NCBI RefSeq assembly: GCF_011745665.1 | Contig: NZ_CP050253.1 | Span: 1,153,418 to 1,217,417 of the forward strand | Origin: Zophobihabitans entericus | Lineage (GTDB): Bacteria; Pseudomonadota; Gammaproteobacteria; Enterobacterales; Orbaceae | DNA length: 64,000 nt | Direction of reading: 5' to 3' | Shown: in pieces, positions 36,913 through 47,185 of the stretch | Position numbering within the stretch: position 1 is the first letter of the stretch | Layout of the letters: the number at the start of each line of letters is the position of its first letter | Position numbers and translations under genes: made by a program | Notes under the pieces: model-generated | Databases searched by the model: none | Seen by the model: only the letters and a program-made list of their open reading frames with translations | What the model was told of the DNA's origin: nothing

Positions 36913-36942
36913 GTATAAAAAATGCAGGGCAAATGCCCTGCA
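36913..36942 (-). terminator. Terminator or attenuator between manZ and manO
   Basis: Read on the minus strand, a perfect 9-bp stem TGCAGGGCA / TGCCCTGCA with a 2-base centre is followed by TTTTTTATA. It should reduce transcription from the PTS genes into manO-manA. Confidence 0.85.
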
Positions 36943-36960
36943 AGTTTACTTAGATCTTTG

Positions 36961-37872
36961 TTACAGAAGCCCAATAAGATGGCCGCCAATACCAACAACA
37001 AATAATCCCAGGATTATAATAATTGGTGATACTTTTTTGCGTAATAGCCACATACACAGGAACGTTAGTAACAACGGTGTTAAGCCTGGAATTAACTGAT
37101 CCAGGTTATTCTGTAATGATGTTACTTTCTCTTGAGTTAGGGATAAACCACTTTGCATTTGTATTAATGCACTTTTTATTCCTTCACCACCAAGAGGTAA
37201 TGAGCTCCAGTCAATAAATGCACCGTTATCCAGCTTAACTGTTGATACAATCGGTTTGAAATTGATGGATACCCACCTTTGTACCAAGGCCGCCAGAACA
37301 AACATACCAAGAATAGATGCACCTTTGGTGATTTTTTGTAATAACCCGCCAGATAAGTTATCTGTAATTTTAGAACCGGTTTTGTAACCAAATTCCTGGG
37401 TATACCAAATAAAGCCCCAACGGATAATATTCCATATTACAAAGAATAAAATTGGACCAATAATGTTACCGCTCATTGCTAAAGATGCACCAAGTGCACC
37501 AAGCATTGGACGAACAGTAAACCAGAACACAGGATCCCCTACACCGGCAAGTGGTCCCATCATCCCGACTTTTACACCTTGAATTGCAACATCATCAACT
37601 GCTGCACCATTAGCACGTTCTTCCTCTAATGCAAGGGTAACACCTAAAACAGGTGCTGCTACATAAGGATGTGTATTAAAAAACTCCAGGTGACGTTTTA
37701 GTGCTGCAGATCTATCTTCTTTCGTTTGATATAACTTTTTGATAGCAGGGATCATTGCATATACCCAGCCACCATTTTGCATACGTTCATAGTTCCATGA
37801 ACCTTGAAGGAAGGTTGAACGCCATGCAACAGCCAGACGATCTTTTTTAGTTAATTGAATTTTTTGTTCCAT
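36961..37872 (-). CDS. manZ: Mannose-family PTS system IID component
   Basis: A 303-residue membrane component. It starts with LTKKDRLAVAWRSTFLQGSWNYERMQNGGWVY, the IID signature, and ends in a hydrophobic stretch (IIIILGLFVVGIGGHLIGLL). Together with IIC it forms the sugar channel that couples mannose, glucose or amino-sugar import to phosphorylation. The Firmicute-type extension between the hydrophobic parts (about residues 195-255) is present. It lies 17 bases after manY. Confidence 0.93.
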   Translation of the reverse strand: MEQKIQLTKKDRLAVAWRSTFLQGSWNYERMQNGGWVYAMIPAIKKLYQTKEDRSAALKRHLEFFNTHPYVAAPVLGVTLALEEERANGAAVDDVAIQGVKVGMMGPLAGVGDPVFWFTVRPMLGALGASLAMSGNIIGPILFFVIWNIIRWGFIWYTQEFGYKTGSKITDNLSGGLLQKITKGASILGMFVLAALVQRWVSINFKPIVSTVKLDNGAFIDWSSLPLGGEGIKSALIQMQSGLSLTQEKVTSLQNNLDQLIPGLTPLLLTFLCMWLLRKKVSPIIIILGLFVVGIGGHLIGLL

Positions 37873-37889
37873 TTTAATTCTCCCAGCCC

Positions 37890-38690
37890 TTAGTAATCAT
37901 TCAGAATATCATCAAGTGGATCGCCATGGCCTCCGCCATTTGATGAGCCCCCACGTTCTGAAAGATTTAAGTAAATAAGCGCTAAAGCAATACCTAAAGC
38001 ACCAAGTGCGATTAATGTTAACTGAGAAATGGCAGCAACAACAAAACCGATGATAAAGAATGGCCATACTTCTTTGTTTGCCATCATATTTATTACCATT
38101 GCATAACCAACAGCAACAACCATACCACCACCAATTGCCATACCTGTAGTTAACCATTCAGGCATTGAATTTAAAGTATTTTGTACAACTTCTGCAGGGA
38201 TGAAGAGAAGCGCACCAGCTGGAATTGCAATGCGTAGTCCTTGCATACAAATGGCAAGAATTTGTAACAGTTCAATTTGACCAATATTGCCTTTTTCTGC
38301 TGCTGCGTCCATCATGTGAACAATAGGAACAGCTAGAGTACGTACAATCATTGTTAAGAATAACCCAGCAACAGCTAGTGGAATTGCAACAGCGATAGCA
38401 GTTGATACACCATTAATACCTTGTCCGCCTAGAACAAGAATAATTGCTGAAGCGACGGAGGCCAGGGCGGCATCAGGCGCAACGGCGGCACCTATGTTTG
38501 CCCAACCAAGTGCGATCATTTGTAATGTACCACCAAGTATAACGCCAGCTTCCAGATTACCTGTTACTAAACCGATTAATGAACAAGCGACGAGCGGTTG
38601 GTGAAATTGAAATTGGTCCAAAATACCTTCCATTCCTGCAAGGAAGGCAACTATTAAAACTAAAACTATAGCTATAATAGATAATGTCAT
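37890..38690 (-). CDS. manY: Mannose-family PTS system IIC component
   Basis: A 266-residue integral membrane protein with 7-8 hydrophobic segments. It has GLVTGNLEAGVILGGTLQMIALGWANIGAAVAPDAALAS, the IIC signature of the mannose-fructose-sorbose family. The tail is rich in Gly and Ser (GGSSNGGGHGDPLDD). It forms the membrane translocator with ManZ and lies 23 bases after manX. Confidence 0.94.
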   Translation of the reverse strand: MTLSIIAIVLVLIVAFLAGMEGILDQFQFHQPLVACSLIGLVTGNLEAGVILGGTLQMIALGWANIGAAVAPDAALASVASAIILVLGGQGINGVSTAIAVAIPLAVAGLFLTMIVRTLAVPIVHMMDAAAEKGNIGQIELLQILAICMQGLRIAIPAGALLFIPAEVVQNTLNSMPEWLTTGMAIGGGMVVAVGYAMVINMMANKEVWPFFIIGFVVAAISQLTLIALGALGIALALIYLNLSERGGSSNGGGHGDPLDDILNDY

Positions 38691-38713
38691 AATAAAACCT
38701 CTTAAGTTTAGTA

Positions 38714-39694
38714 CTACTTATTTTGTTCAGCTAATTCGTCTTTCGCTTTTTTCAGTAATTCATCCATATTGCTATTGGAATCATTTGGAACTTTACGAAC
38801 ATCGAATTTAACATTGTTTTGTTTTAGCTTTTCAAAAACCGCAACATCGTCAGCATTCATTGATAATACTTTATTAACCATTACTTTACCGACAGAATGT
38901 GCCATTGAACCAATGTTAAGTGAGGTTATTTCTACACCGCCTTCCATTGCTTGTAGTACATCTTGAGGATTTTCAAATAGCAGTAAAGCTTTAGTATTAC
39001 CAAAGCGAGGGTCTTTTGATATTTCAATCAGTTTTTTAATTGGTATAACGTTTGCTTTGACTCCAGGAGGCGCTGCTTGTTCAATAAGCTTCTTCCTTAA
39101 GTCATCTTTGGCAACAGAATCAGAGACAACAATAATTCTGTTTGGACTTGTAGCTTGTGTCCATGCAGTTGCAACTTGACCATGAAGTAATCGTGAGTCG
39201 ACTCTGGCAAGCACAATGTTAAGTTTTCCATTTCCAACAACTGTGCCAGCTGGAATGGTTTTGGCAGATGATTTAGTGTGTTTATCTTTTGACTGGAATT
39301 TTGCTGAAGTTGTGTTGATGCCTTCTTGGGCTGGTTCTATAATTGCAGCTGCAATTTCTTCAGCTGAATTCATCGATAATCTGGATGTATAGGCTTCAAT
39401 TAGCATAGGTAAATTTAGACCTGATACGACAGTCCATTTATCCTTATTTTCCAAACATAAGCCATTTGCCTGATTAAACGGGGTTCCTCCCCACAGATCA
39501 ACTAAAAATAGAACCTCTTCTGAGTTTTCGAAAGTTGCTATCGCTTCTTTCATTCTATCTTTTAAACTATCTGGACTATCACCAGGGTGCAACGTGACTG
39601 CTTTAACATTTTGTTGCTCCCCAAAAATCATAGTGCCTGATTGCAAAATACCTGTAGCAAAATCACCATGACTTGCCAGGATTATCCCTACCAT
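38714..39694 (-). CDS. manX: Mannose-family PTS system IIAB component
   Basis: A 326-residue cytoplasmic phosphocarrier. The IIA domain (residues 1-130) has the phosphohistidine in IILASHGDFA (H9). A linker with Lys/Ser-rich sequence joins the IIB domain (from about residue 158), whose phosphohistidine is in RVDSRLLHGQVATAW. Phosphate passes from HPr through these to the sugar. GGGAGG lies 7 bases before ATG 39694. First gene of manXYZ-manO-manA; the 236-bp gap to the divergent HAD gene should hold its promoter, where I see no clear catabolite site. Confidence 0.94.
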   Translation of the reverse strand: MVGIILASHGDFATGILQSGTMIFGEQQNVKAVTLHPGDSPDSLKDRMKEAIATFENSEEVLFLVDLWGGTPFNQANGLCLENKDKWTVVSGLNLPMLIEAYTSRLSMNSAEEIAAAIIEPAQEGINTTSAKFQSKDKHTKSSAKTIPAGTVVGNGKLNIVLARVDSRLLHGQVATAWTQATSPNRIIVVSDSVAKDDLRKKLIEQAAPPGVKANVIPIKKLIEISKDPRFGNTKALLLFENPQDVLQAMEGGVEITSLNIGSMAHSVGKVMVNKVLSMNADDVAVFEKLKQNNVKFDVRKVPNDSNSNMDELLKKAKDELAEQNK

Positions 39695-39930
39695 ACTTGT
39701 ACCTCCCTATTTTATATAACACTTTGCATAATATAAAATTTTATAAAAATATGGAATATGAATAGTTGTTATTTTTAGGTTATTTGAGGTTCATCATATT
39801 TTTACTTTACTATTGATAGATAGTAGCAGTAAAAAGACGTTTATTAAAGACAAAATGAGAATACGTTGATAAAATTAGAAAATTGTTTTTAACAGATATT
39901 GGGTTTCTTCAATTAACCAGAGAATAGATT

Positions 39931-40752
39931 ATGTATAAACTTGTTGCCTGTGACATGGATGAAACCCTGTTAAATGAAGATAAACAGATTTCAGAACAAA
40001 ATAAATTAGCCATTCAAAAAGCCAGAGAATTGGGCGTGCAGTTTGTTCTTGCCAGTGGCAGGGGCTTTCCTACTATGCAAAACGCTCTAAAAACATTGAA
40101 TCTGCATAACCTGAAACATGAATATGTGATCTCATTTAATGGTGGCGTCATCACAGAAAACTTTGAAAATACCATTTTAGAAGTGAACGGTATCTCTTTC
40201 CTGCAAGCAAAAGAGATTGTTGCTTTGGGTACAAATTATGACGTAGGTATGCATATCTATACACTAAATGATGTGTATGTTTACCGTATGGACGCAGCCG
40301 AAAAAGAGTACGTTACCGGACGACTTGATGGCTATATTGAACTGACTGAAGCGAATATTGACTTTTTGAGTGATGTACAAATTATTAAGGTGCTTTTTTA
40401 TAATCTGAATATGGATTATTTAAAACAGCTTGAAGCAAGCTTATCTGAGGATATTGCCAGTCAATATACTATTAGTTATTCCGCCAATCGTTATATTGAA
40501 TTCAATCAAAAAGGCGTGAGTAAAGGGACAGCACTTAAGAAACTGGCAGAGAAATTAAATATTCCGGTAGAACAGATTATAGCAATAGGTGATAACAGCA
40601 ATGATATTGCGATGATCAAATTTGCTGGTTTAGGTGTTAGTGTACAAAATGGTACAGCTGAGGTAAAACAAGCAGCTAACTATATTTGTCAGGCAAACCA
40701 TAATCAGTCAGCAGTGGCAGAAATGTTAACTAAATTTGTTTTGAATAAGTAA
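39931..40752 (+). CDS. Cof-type HAD-superfamily sugar phosphatase
   Basis: A 273-residue haloacid-dehalogenase-like hydrolase of the Cof/YidA subfamily (IIB cap). Motif I is ACDMDETLLNED with the nucleophile Asp, motif II LASGRG, motif III a lysine in the KGTALKKL region, motif IV GDNSNDIAMI. Members dephosphorylate a range of sugar phosphates, phosphoglycolate or pyridoxal phosphate. Being divergent from the man operon, it may relieve sugar-phosphate build-up; that is inference. Confidence 0.85.
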   Translation: MYKLVACDMDETLLNEDKQISEQNKLAIQKARELGVQFVLASGRGFPTMQNALKTLNLHNLKHEYVISFNGGVITENFENTILEVNGISFLQAKEIVALGTNYDVGMHIYTLNDVYVYRMDAAEKEYVTGRLDGYIELTEANIDFLSDVQIIKVLFYNLNMDYLKQLEASLSEDIASQYTISYSANRYIEFNQKGVSKGTALKKLAEKLNIPVEQIIAIGDNSNDIAMIKFAGLGVSVQNGTAEVKQAANYICQANHNQSAVAEMLTKFVLNK

Positions 40753-40799
40753 ATTTTTAAGAAATTATTCTCTTTTTTAGTGTCTGGATCCGACGCCCT

Positions 40800-40960
40800 C
40801 TTGACGTAACTCATGACATACAGTATGTTACGCATCAGCAAAGGGGAGTAACTTTGTTGTCGATTAATCGTCATTACGGTATCTACAGATACCCGGTTAT
40901 CGAGCAACCCTCCGGTTGTAAGTGAGACCTTGCCAGAAGGCGAGGTATGCTTATAAAAAA
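40800..40960 (+). promoter_or_regulatory. yybP-ykoY family manganese riboswitch upstream of alx
   Basis: Conserved aptamer features in order are AAGGGGAGTAAC (about 40841-40852), CGTCATTACG (about 40869-40878), then GTGAGACCTTGCC with its hairpin partner GGCGAGGT (about 40923-40946). GCAT (40832-40835) and ATGC (40947-40950) can close the base. This matches the Mn2+-sensing element found upstream of E. coli mntP and alx. An upstream hairpin CATACAGTATG is also visible. The downstream gene is alx, the expected partner. Confidence 0.92.
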
Positions 40961-40962
40961 TT

Positions 40963-40998
40963 AAGTGGCTACGTTTTCTGACGTTGGCCATTTTTTTT
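40963..40998 (+). terminator. Riboswitch-controlled intrinsic terminator before alx
   Basis: AGTGGCTACGT pairs imperfectly with ACGTTGGCCA, followed by eight T. It lies between the aptamer and the alx start, so manganese binding probably decides between termination and readthrough. Confidence 0.82.
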
Positions 40999-41068
40999 GG
41001 CCTGAATTTAGGAATAAATTAGGTACAGACGATGAATATCAATATCATTGTCAAAAGGAGAGAAATTT

Positions 41069-42022
41069 ATGGTATCGGTTGGAACACCATTACTTTGGGG
41101 AAGTTTTGCAGCCATTGTTGCTGTTATGTTAATGATTGACCTTTTTTTACAAGGAAAGAATAAAGGCAGTGTGATGACCATGAAGCAGGCAGCACGCTGG
41201 TCATGTTTATGGATTAGCTTAGCATTACTGTTTAATTTAGGTCTTTGGTGGCATTTAAAAAATACTGTTGGTAGTGAAATTGCAGCAACTCAGGCCACGG
41301 CATTTTTAACAGGTTATTTGATTGAAAAAGCTTTAGCGGTTGATAACGTATTTGTCTGGTTAATGTTATTTAACTATTTCACTGTTCCACCAGCTTATCA
41401 GCGTCGTGTGCTGGTGTATGGCGTAATGGGGGCTATTGTCCTGCGCGTTATCATGATTTTTGCTGGTATTCAGTTAATTACTCAGTTCCACTGGTTACTC
41501 TACGTTTTTGGTCTGTTTTTATTATTCACAGGCTTGAAAATGGCGTTTGCCAAAGAGAGTGATGTGCCTATTGGCGAAAGAGGAATAGTGAAATGGCTAC
41601 GCAATAAGATGCGTATGACTGATGAAATGCATGGAGAGAGATTCTTTGTTCGACATAAAGGGGTTATCTATGCCACGCCACTACTTTTAGTTCTGCTCTT
41701 AGTTGAAATTAGTGATGTGATTTTTGCTGTTGATAGTATTCCGGCTATTTTTGCGGTAACGACAGACCCATTTATTGTGTTAACGTCTAACTTATTTGCA
41801 ATTCTTGGTTTGCGTGCCATGTATTTCTTACTGGCGAATGTGGCAGAGAAGTTCTCATTACTCAAATATGGTTTAGCAGTTATTTTAATCTTTATCGGTA
41901 TTAAGATGTTACTGCTGGATATCTTCCATATTCCGGTGGGAATTTCTCTTGGTGTTGTGGCGGCAATTTTAGTGATTACTATGATAGTGAATGTCTGGTA
42001 TAACAAGAAATATAATAAGTAA
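41069..42022 (+). CDS. alx: TerC-family manganese exporter Alx
   Basis: A 317-residue inner-membrane protein with nine hydrophobic segments, very close to E. coli Alx ([55 protein letters not shown] with I for L). The paired acidic DN and SD/DS motifs in the helices are the likely metal path. E. coli Alx is alkali-induced and exports manganese. ATG 41069 has AAAAGGAGAG upstream; an earlier TTG is not needed. Confidence 0.95.
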   Translation: MVSVGTPLLWGSFAAIVAVMLMIDLFLQGKNKGSVMTMKQAARWSCLWISLALLFNLGLWWHLKNTVGSEIAATQATAFLTGYLIEKALAVDNVFVWLMLFNYFTVPPAYQRRVLVYGVMGAIVLRVIMIFAGIQLITQFHWLLYVFGLFLLFTGLKMAFAKESDVPIGERGIVKWLRNKMRMTDEMHGERFFVRHKGVIYATPLLLVLLLVEISDVIFAVDSIPAIFAVTTDPFIVLTSNLFAILGLRAMYFLLANVAEKFSLLKYGLAVILIFIGIKMLLLDIFHIPVGISLGVVAAILVITMIVNVWYNKKYNK

Positions 42023-42042
42023 TCGGAATTAAATATGAAATT

Positions 42043-42072
42043 AAACCACTCTAAATATAGAGTGGTTTTTTT
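42043..42072. terminator. Terminator after alx
   Basis: AAACCACTCTA / TAGAGTGGTTT with a 4-base loop followed by T-run to 42072. It also lies past the stop of the convergent small membrane protein. Confidence 0.93.
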
Positions 42073-42085
42073 GTTGTGACAGAAG

Positions 42086-42322
42086 TTACTTAGTGCTTTG
42101 CTGATATACCCAAATCGCAACGATCAGAGAGGTGAGTACCGCCAGAGCCATAACAAAAATAATCTCAGCGATATAAAAAAATTGCCCGCCATGATAGAGC
42201 CAGTAAGGGCCAAGATCGAACGTATTCATAACGATAAAAGTGAGACAGACAAGTCCATTAAGGATGCTGATTAAAGAGAGGGCAATTGAAGTAATAGCAA
42301 GCGGTTTAAGTATATTTTGCAT
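42086..42322 (-). CDS. Small membrane protein of unknown function
   Basis: A 78-residue protein with two long hydrophobic stretches (about residues 8-34 and 48-73) joined by FDLGPYWLYHGGQFFYIAE. I do not recognise a family. It has its own position between alx and thrS, convergent with alx, and only a weak purine-rich site before ATG 42322. The composition and topology look like a real protein rather than a chance frame. Confidence 0.55.
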   Translation of the reverse strand: MQNILKPLAITSIALSLISILNGLVCLTFIVMNTFDLGPYWLYHGGQFFYIAEIIFVMALAVLTSLIVAIWVYQQSTK

Positions 42323-42637
42323 AGTTGTTCTTAGGTTGTTCAGGATTTAGTTTTTATTGTGGTGCTATTATAATAATTTATGGGGTTAATTACTAACTGC
42401 ATTTTAGATAAGTGGTTTTGGTATATCGACTATAAATATCCTGAATATTCCACAGCAGTGTTTTTTCCTGAATGCATTCTGTCTAAAAAATGAGTTAATC
42501 ACGACATTGTTTATTCTAAAATTTTACACTAAACTCTTATCCTGCCTATTTAAAACACACTAAATTAGTGATATCCTATTGCACCTAAATATTGTATTTA
42601 GCATTTACAAATAACAATCAAACAATGATTATTGCAC

Positions 42638-42658
42638 GTGCGCTGTCGTGTGGCGCAC
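42638..42658 (+). promoter_or_regulatory. Anticodon-like hairpin before thrS (possible ThrRS operator)
   Basis: Stem GTGCGC / GCGCAC with a 9-base loop TGTCGTGTG containing CGT, a threonine anticodon. It ends 12 bases before the Shine-Dalgarno AAGGA. In E. coli, ThrRS represses its own translation by binding tRNA-Thr-like hairpins with CGU in the loop just upstream of the ribosome site. The rest of the gap (42323-42637) holds only AT-rich sequence with no gene. Confidence 0.55.
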
Positions 42659-42679
42659 CACTGTAGCTAAGGAATTACC

Positions 42680-44608
42680 ATGCCAGTTATTACTCTTCCT
42701 GACGGAAGTCAACGTCAATTTGATAAACCAGTTACTGTTCTTGAAGTTGCTCAAAGTATTGGAGCAGGTCTTGCGAAGGCGTGTATTGCCGGACGCGTGA
42801 ACGGTGAACGTCGTGATGCTTGTGATTTAATCGCTGAAGATGCAACGCTCGCTATTATTACTGCGAAAGATGAAGACGGTCTTGAGATTATTCGTCACTC
42901 ATGTGCTCACTTACTTGGACACGCTATCAAACAACTCTGGCCAACCACGCAAATGGCGATTGGTCCAACGATTGATAATGGTTTCTATTATGATGTTGAT
43001 TTAGACCATACCTTAACTCAGGAAGATCTTGAGAAGCTTGAAGCGCGTATGCTTGAGCTGGCAAAAACTAATTATGACGTGATTAAAAAGAATGTTTCAT
43101 GGCAAGAAGCAAGAGACATTTTTGTGGCGCGTAATGAACCTTATAAAATTGCAATTCTTGATGAAAATGTACCAAAAGATTCTAAACCGGGTCTTTATCA
43201 TCATCAGGAATATGTTGATATGTGTCGTGGTCCGCACGTACCAAACATGCGTTTTTGTCACCACTTTAAATTACAAAAAGTTGCTGGTGCATACTGGCGC
43301 GGTGATAGTAACAATAAAATGTTACAACGTATTTACGGTACTGCATGGGCGGATAAAAAACAATTAGATGCTTACTTGTTACGTCTGGAAGAAGCAGCAA
43401 AACGTGATCACCGTCGTATCGGTAAACAACTTGATCTGTATCATATGCAGGAAGAAGCACCAGGTATGGTGTTCTGGCATAATGACGGCTGGACTATCTA
43501 CCGTGAACTTGAAGCGTTTGTCCGCGTTAAGTTAAAAGATTATCAGTATCAGGAAGTTAAAGGCCCATTTATGATGGATCGCGTGCTGTGGGAAAAAACT
43601 GGGCACTGGCAAAACTATAAAGATTTAATGTTTACGACTTCATCTGAAAATCGTGAATATTGTGTAAAACCAATGAACTGCCCAGGTCACGTGCAGATTT
43701 TTAATCAGGGATTAAAATCTTACCGTGATTTACCATTACGTATGGCTGAGTTTGGTAGCTGTCATCGTAACGAACCATCAGGTTCATTACATGGATTGAT
43801 GCGTGTTCGTGGCTTTACTCAGGATGATGCGCATATCTTCTGTACAGAAGATCAAATCCGTAGCGAAGTCAGTAGCTGTATCAAAATGGTTTATGATGTT
43901 TACAGTACATTTGGTTTTGAGCGAATCTCTGTGAAATTATCGACTCGTCCGGCTAAACGTATCGGGCGCGACGAAATTTGGGATATTGCAGAAAAAGATT
44001 TAGCAGAATGCTTAACTGAGAACGGTATTGAATTTGAATATCTGCCGGGCGAAGGTGCATTCTACGGTCCTAAGATTGAGTTTACCCTACATGATAGTTT
44101 AGAGCGTGCATGGCAATGTGGTACTGTACAATTAGACTTTATGTTACCTGAACGTTTAGAAGCCTCTTACGTGGGTGAAGATAATGAACGTCATATTCCG
44201 GTTATGATTCACCGTGCAATTTTAGGTTCTATGGAACGTTTTATCGGTATTTTAACTGAAGAATGTGCGGGTTTCTTCCCGACATGGCTTGCTCCGCAAC
44301 AAGTGGCAGTAATTAATATTACTGATAATCAGGCGGACTATGTACAAAAACTGGTAGATAAATTACAGGCAGCAGGTATTCGTGCTAAAGCTGATCTTCG
44401 AAATGAAAAAATTGGCTTTAAAATTCGCGAACACACATTAAAACGTGTACCATATATGCTGGTTTGTGGCGACAAAGAGGTTGAAGCTGGTAAAGTTTCG
44501 GTCAGAACACGTCGTGGTAAAGATCTTGGTAGCTTTGATGTCGATCATGTTATAGAATTACTGCAAAATGAAATCCGTACTCGAAGTTTAACCCAATTGG
44601 AGGAATAG
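42680..44608 (+). CDS. thrS: Threonyl-tRNA synthetase
   Basis: A 642-residue class II synthetase, equal in length to the E. coli enzyme. Order: TGS domain (1-60), editing domain with [10 protein letters not shown], catalytic core with the zinc cysteine in KPMNCPGH and motif 2 [11 protein letters not shown], then the anticodon-binding domain from about residue 535. AAGGA lies 6 bases before ATG 42680. Heads the conserved thrS-infC-rpmI-rplT-pheST-ihfA block; the end of its coding sequence contains the infC ribosome site. Confidence 0.98.
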   Translation: MPVITLPDGSQRQFDKPVTVLEVAQSIGAGLAKACIAGRVNGERRDACDLIAEDATLAIITAKDEDGLEIIRHSCAHLLGHAIKQLWPTTQMAIGPTIDNGFYYDVDLDHTLTQEDLEKLEARMLELAKTNYDVIKKNVSWQEARDIFVARNEPYKIAILDENVPKDSKPGLYHHQEYVDMCRGPHVPNMRFCHHFKLQKVAGAYWRGDSNNKMLQRIYGTAWADKKQLDAYLLRLEEAAKRDHRRIGKQLDLYHMQEEAPGMVFWHNDGWTIYRELEAFVRVKLKDYQYQEVKGPFMMDRVLWEKTGHWQNYKDLMFTTSSENREYCVKPMNCPGHVQIFNQGLKSYRDLPLRMAEFGSCHRNEPSGSLHGLMRVRGFTQDDAHIFCTEDQIRSEVSSCIKMVYDVYSTFGFERISVKLSTRPAKRIGRDEIWDIAEKDLAECLTENGIEFEYLPGEGAFYGPKIEFTLHDSLERAWQCGTVQLDFMLPERLEASYVGEDNERHIPVMIHRAILGSMERFIGILTEECAGFFPTWLAPQQVAVINITDNQADYVQKLVDKLQAAGIRAKADLRNEKIGFKIREHTLKRVPYMLVCGDKEVEAGKVSVRTRRGKDLGSFDVDHVIELLQNEIRTRSLTQLEE

Positions 44609-44611
44609 AGT

Positions 44612-45151
44612 ATTAAAGCTGGTAAACGAATTCAACCGACTCGTGCCCACAGAATCAATGATGAGATTACTGGGCGCGAAGTACGACTAACAGGTATTGA
44701 AGGTGAACAACTTGGTATCGTTAGTTTAAATGAAGCTCTTAAACAAGCTGAAGAAGCAAGTTTAGATTTAGTCGAAATTAGTCCGAATGCGGAACCTCCA
44801 GTGTGCCGTATCATGGATTACGGCAAGTTCCTTTACGAGAAAAGTAAAGCAACAAAAGAACAGAAGAAGAAGCAAAAGGTTGTTCAGGTTAAGGAAATTA
44901 AATTCCGACCTGGTACAGACGAAGGCGATTATCAGGTAAAACTACGCAACCTGATTCGCTTTCTTGAAGACGGCGATAAAGCCAAAGTTACGCTACGTTT
45001 CCGTGGTCGTGAAATGGCTCACCAGCAGATTGGTATCGAGATGCTTGATCGTATCAAAGAAGACCTTTCTGAGTTAGGCGTTGTTGAATCTTATCCAACT
45101 AAGATTGAAGGACGTCAAATGATAATGGTAATCGCACCTAAGAAGAAGTAA
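44612..45151 (+). CDS. infC: Translation initiation factor IF-3, started at AUU
   Basis: A 179-residue factor (E. coli 180) that blocks subunit joining and checks the start codon. The frame begins with ATT at 44612, reading [18 protein letters not shown], the canonical IF-3 N-terminus, with GGAGG at 44599-44603 eight bases upstream inside thrS. AUU starts are conserved in infC because IF-3 discriminates against them, giving autoregulation. The first internal ATG, at 44813, would remove a third of the protein. The linker [24 protein letters not shown] and C-terminal domain are intact. Confidence 0.96.
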   Translation: MKAGKRIQPTRAHRINDEITGREVRLTGIEGEQLGIVSLNEALKQAEEASLDLVEISPNAEPPVCRIMDYGKFLYEKSKATKEQKKKQKVVQVKEIKFRPGTDEGDYQVKLRNLIRFLEDGDKAKVTLRFRGREMAHQQIGIEMLDRIKEDLSELGVVESYPTKIEGRQMIMVIAPKKK

Positions 45152-45239
45152 TTGGTTTTCAAGTAATAAAACTGCTTAACCGTAGTCTTATTCACCCTTT
45201 ACTTTATGTTATTAACAATGCGAAGTGGAATATTTTATT

Positions 45240-45437
45240 ATGCCAAAAATTAAAACTGTACGCGGCGCGGCTAAGCGCTTCAAAAAAACAGCTTCTGGTG
45301 GTTTTAAACACAAGCAAGCTAACAAGAGTCATATCTTAACTAAAAAAGCAACTAAACGTAAACGTCACCTACGTGGTTTAACCATGGTATCAAAAGGTGA
45401 TCATGGTTTAGTTTCAGCGTGTGTTCCATACGCTTAA
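45240..45437 (+). CDS. rpmI: 50S ribosomal protein L35
   Basis: A 65-residue basic protein reading [17 protein letters not shown] and ending VSACVPYA, the normal L35 length. ATG 45240 is the family start; an in-frame ATG 15 bases upstream adds five non-conserved residues. It lies between infC and rplT. In E. coli L20 represses this gene through the leader, and the 88-bp gap here could serve the same control. Confidence 0.96.
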   Translation: MPKIKTVRGAAKRFKKTASGGFKHKQANKSHILTKKATKRKRHLRGLTMVSKGDHGLVSACVPYA

Positions 45438-45473
45438 TTTTTTAAGAATTACATTTAAATTATTATTTTTTAG

Positions 45474-45839
<366 letters not shown>

Positions 45840-45849
45840 CTTTTTTGAG

Positions 45850-45876
45850 AAAGAGGGGATTACCCCTCTTTTTTAT
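45850..45876 (+). terminator. Terminator after rplT
   Basis: AAAGAGGGG / CCCCTCTTT with an ATTA loop and a T-run. It separates the ribosomal protein genes from the separately regulated pheM-pheST unit. Confidence 0.93.
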
Positions 45877-45992
45877 TTCTTGTAATTAATGATACAGAGC
45901 AAGAAATAGTGGATAAAATTTTATAAAAACTCCAATAAAATCAATTAATTATGATTTATTAAAATAAGTTATTTAAATACAGGAATATAAAC

Positions 45993-46034
45993 ATGCATCC
46001 AGTTATTTTTGGTTTCTTTTTTAGCTTTAGATAA
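45993..46034 (+). CDS. pheM: Phenylalanine leader peptide PheM
   Basis: A 13-residue frame, MHPVIFGFFFSFR, with five phenylalanines, starting ATG 45993 with AGGAATATAAAC upstream and stopping at TAA 46032-46034. It lies between rplT and pheS exactly as E. coli pheM ([14 protein letters not shown]). Ribosome stalling at the Phe codons when charged tRNA-Phe is scarce would favour the antiterminator described next. Confidence 0.92.
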   Translation: MHPVIFGFFFSFR

Positions 46035-46044
46035 GGTTCATTTT

Positions 46045-46101
46045 GAGGCAAAATGAGAAACGAAAAATAATTGAAGAGCCTCAGAAAGAGGCTCTTTTTG
46101 T
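46045..46101 (+). terminator. pheST attenuator
   Basis: Terminator stem AAGAGCCTC (46074-46082) / GAGGCTCTT (46088-46096) with TTTTTG after. The upstream GAGGC at 46045-46049, ten bases after the pheM stop, can pair with GCCTC at 46078-46082 instead, forming the antiterminator. This is the same logic as the E. coli pheST attenuator. Confidence 0.92.
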
Positions 46102-46175
46102 TTTTATCTTAAGTAAACGTTTATCACATATACGTTTAGACAATACAAAGTATCACGCCAAATATTGAGTGATGA

Positions 46176-47171
<996 letters not shown>

Positions 47172-47185
47172 GCAGGAGCCAAAAC

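Noticed and set aside
44801-45151. A shorter IF-3 starting at an internal ATG
   Set aside because: The conserved N-terminal domain continues in frame up to ATT 44612 with a proper Shine-Dalgarno, as is usual for infC.
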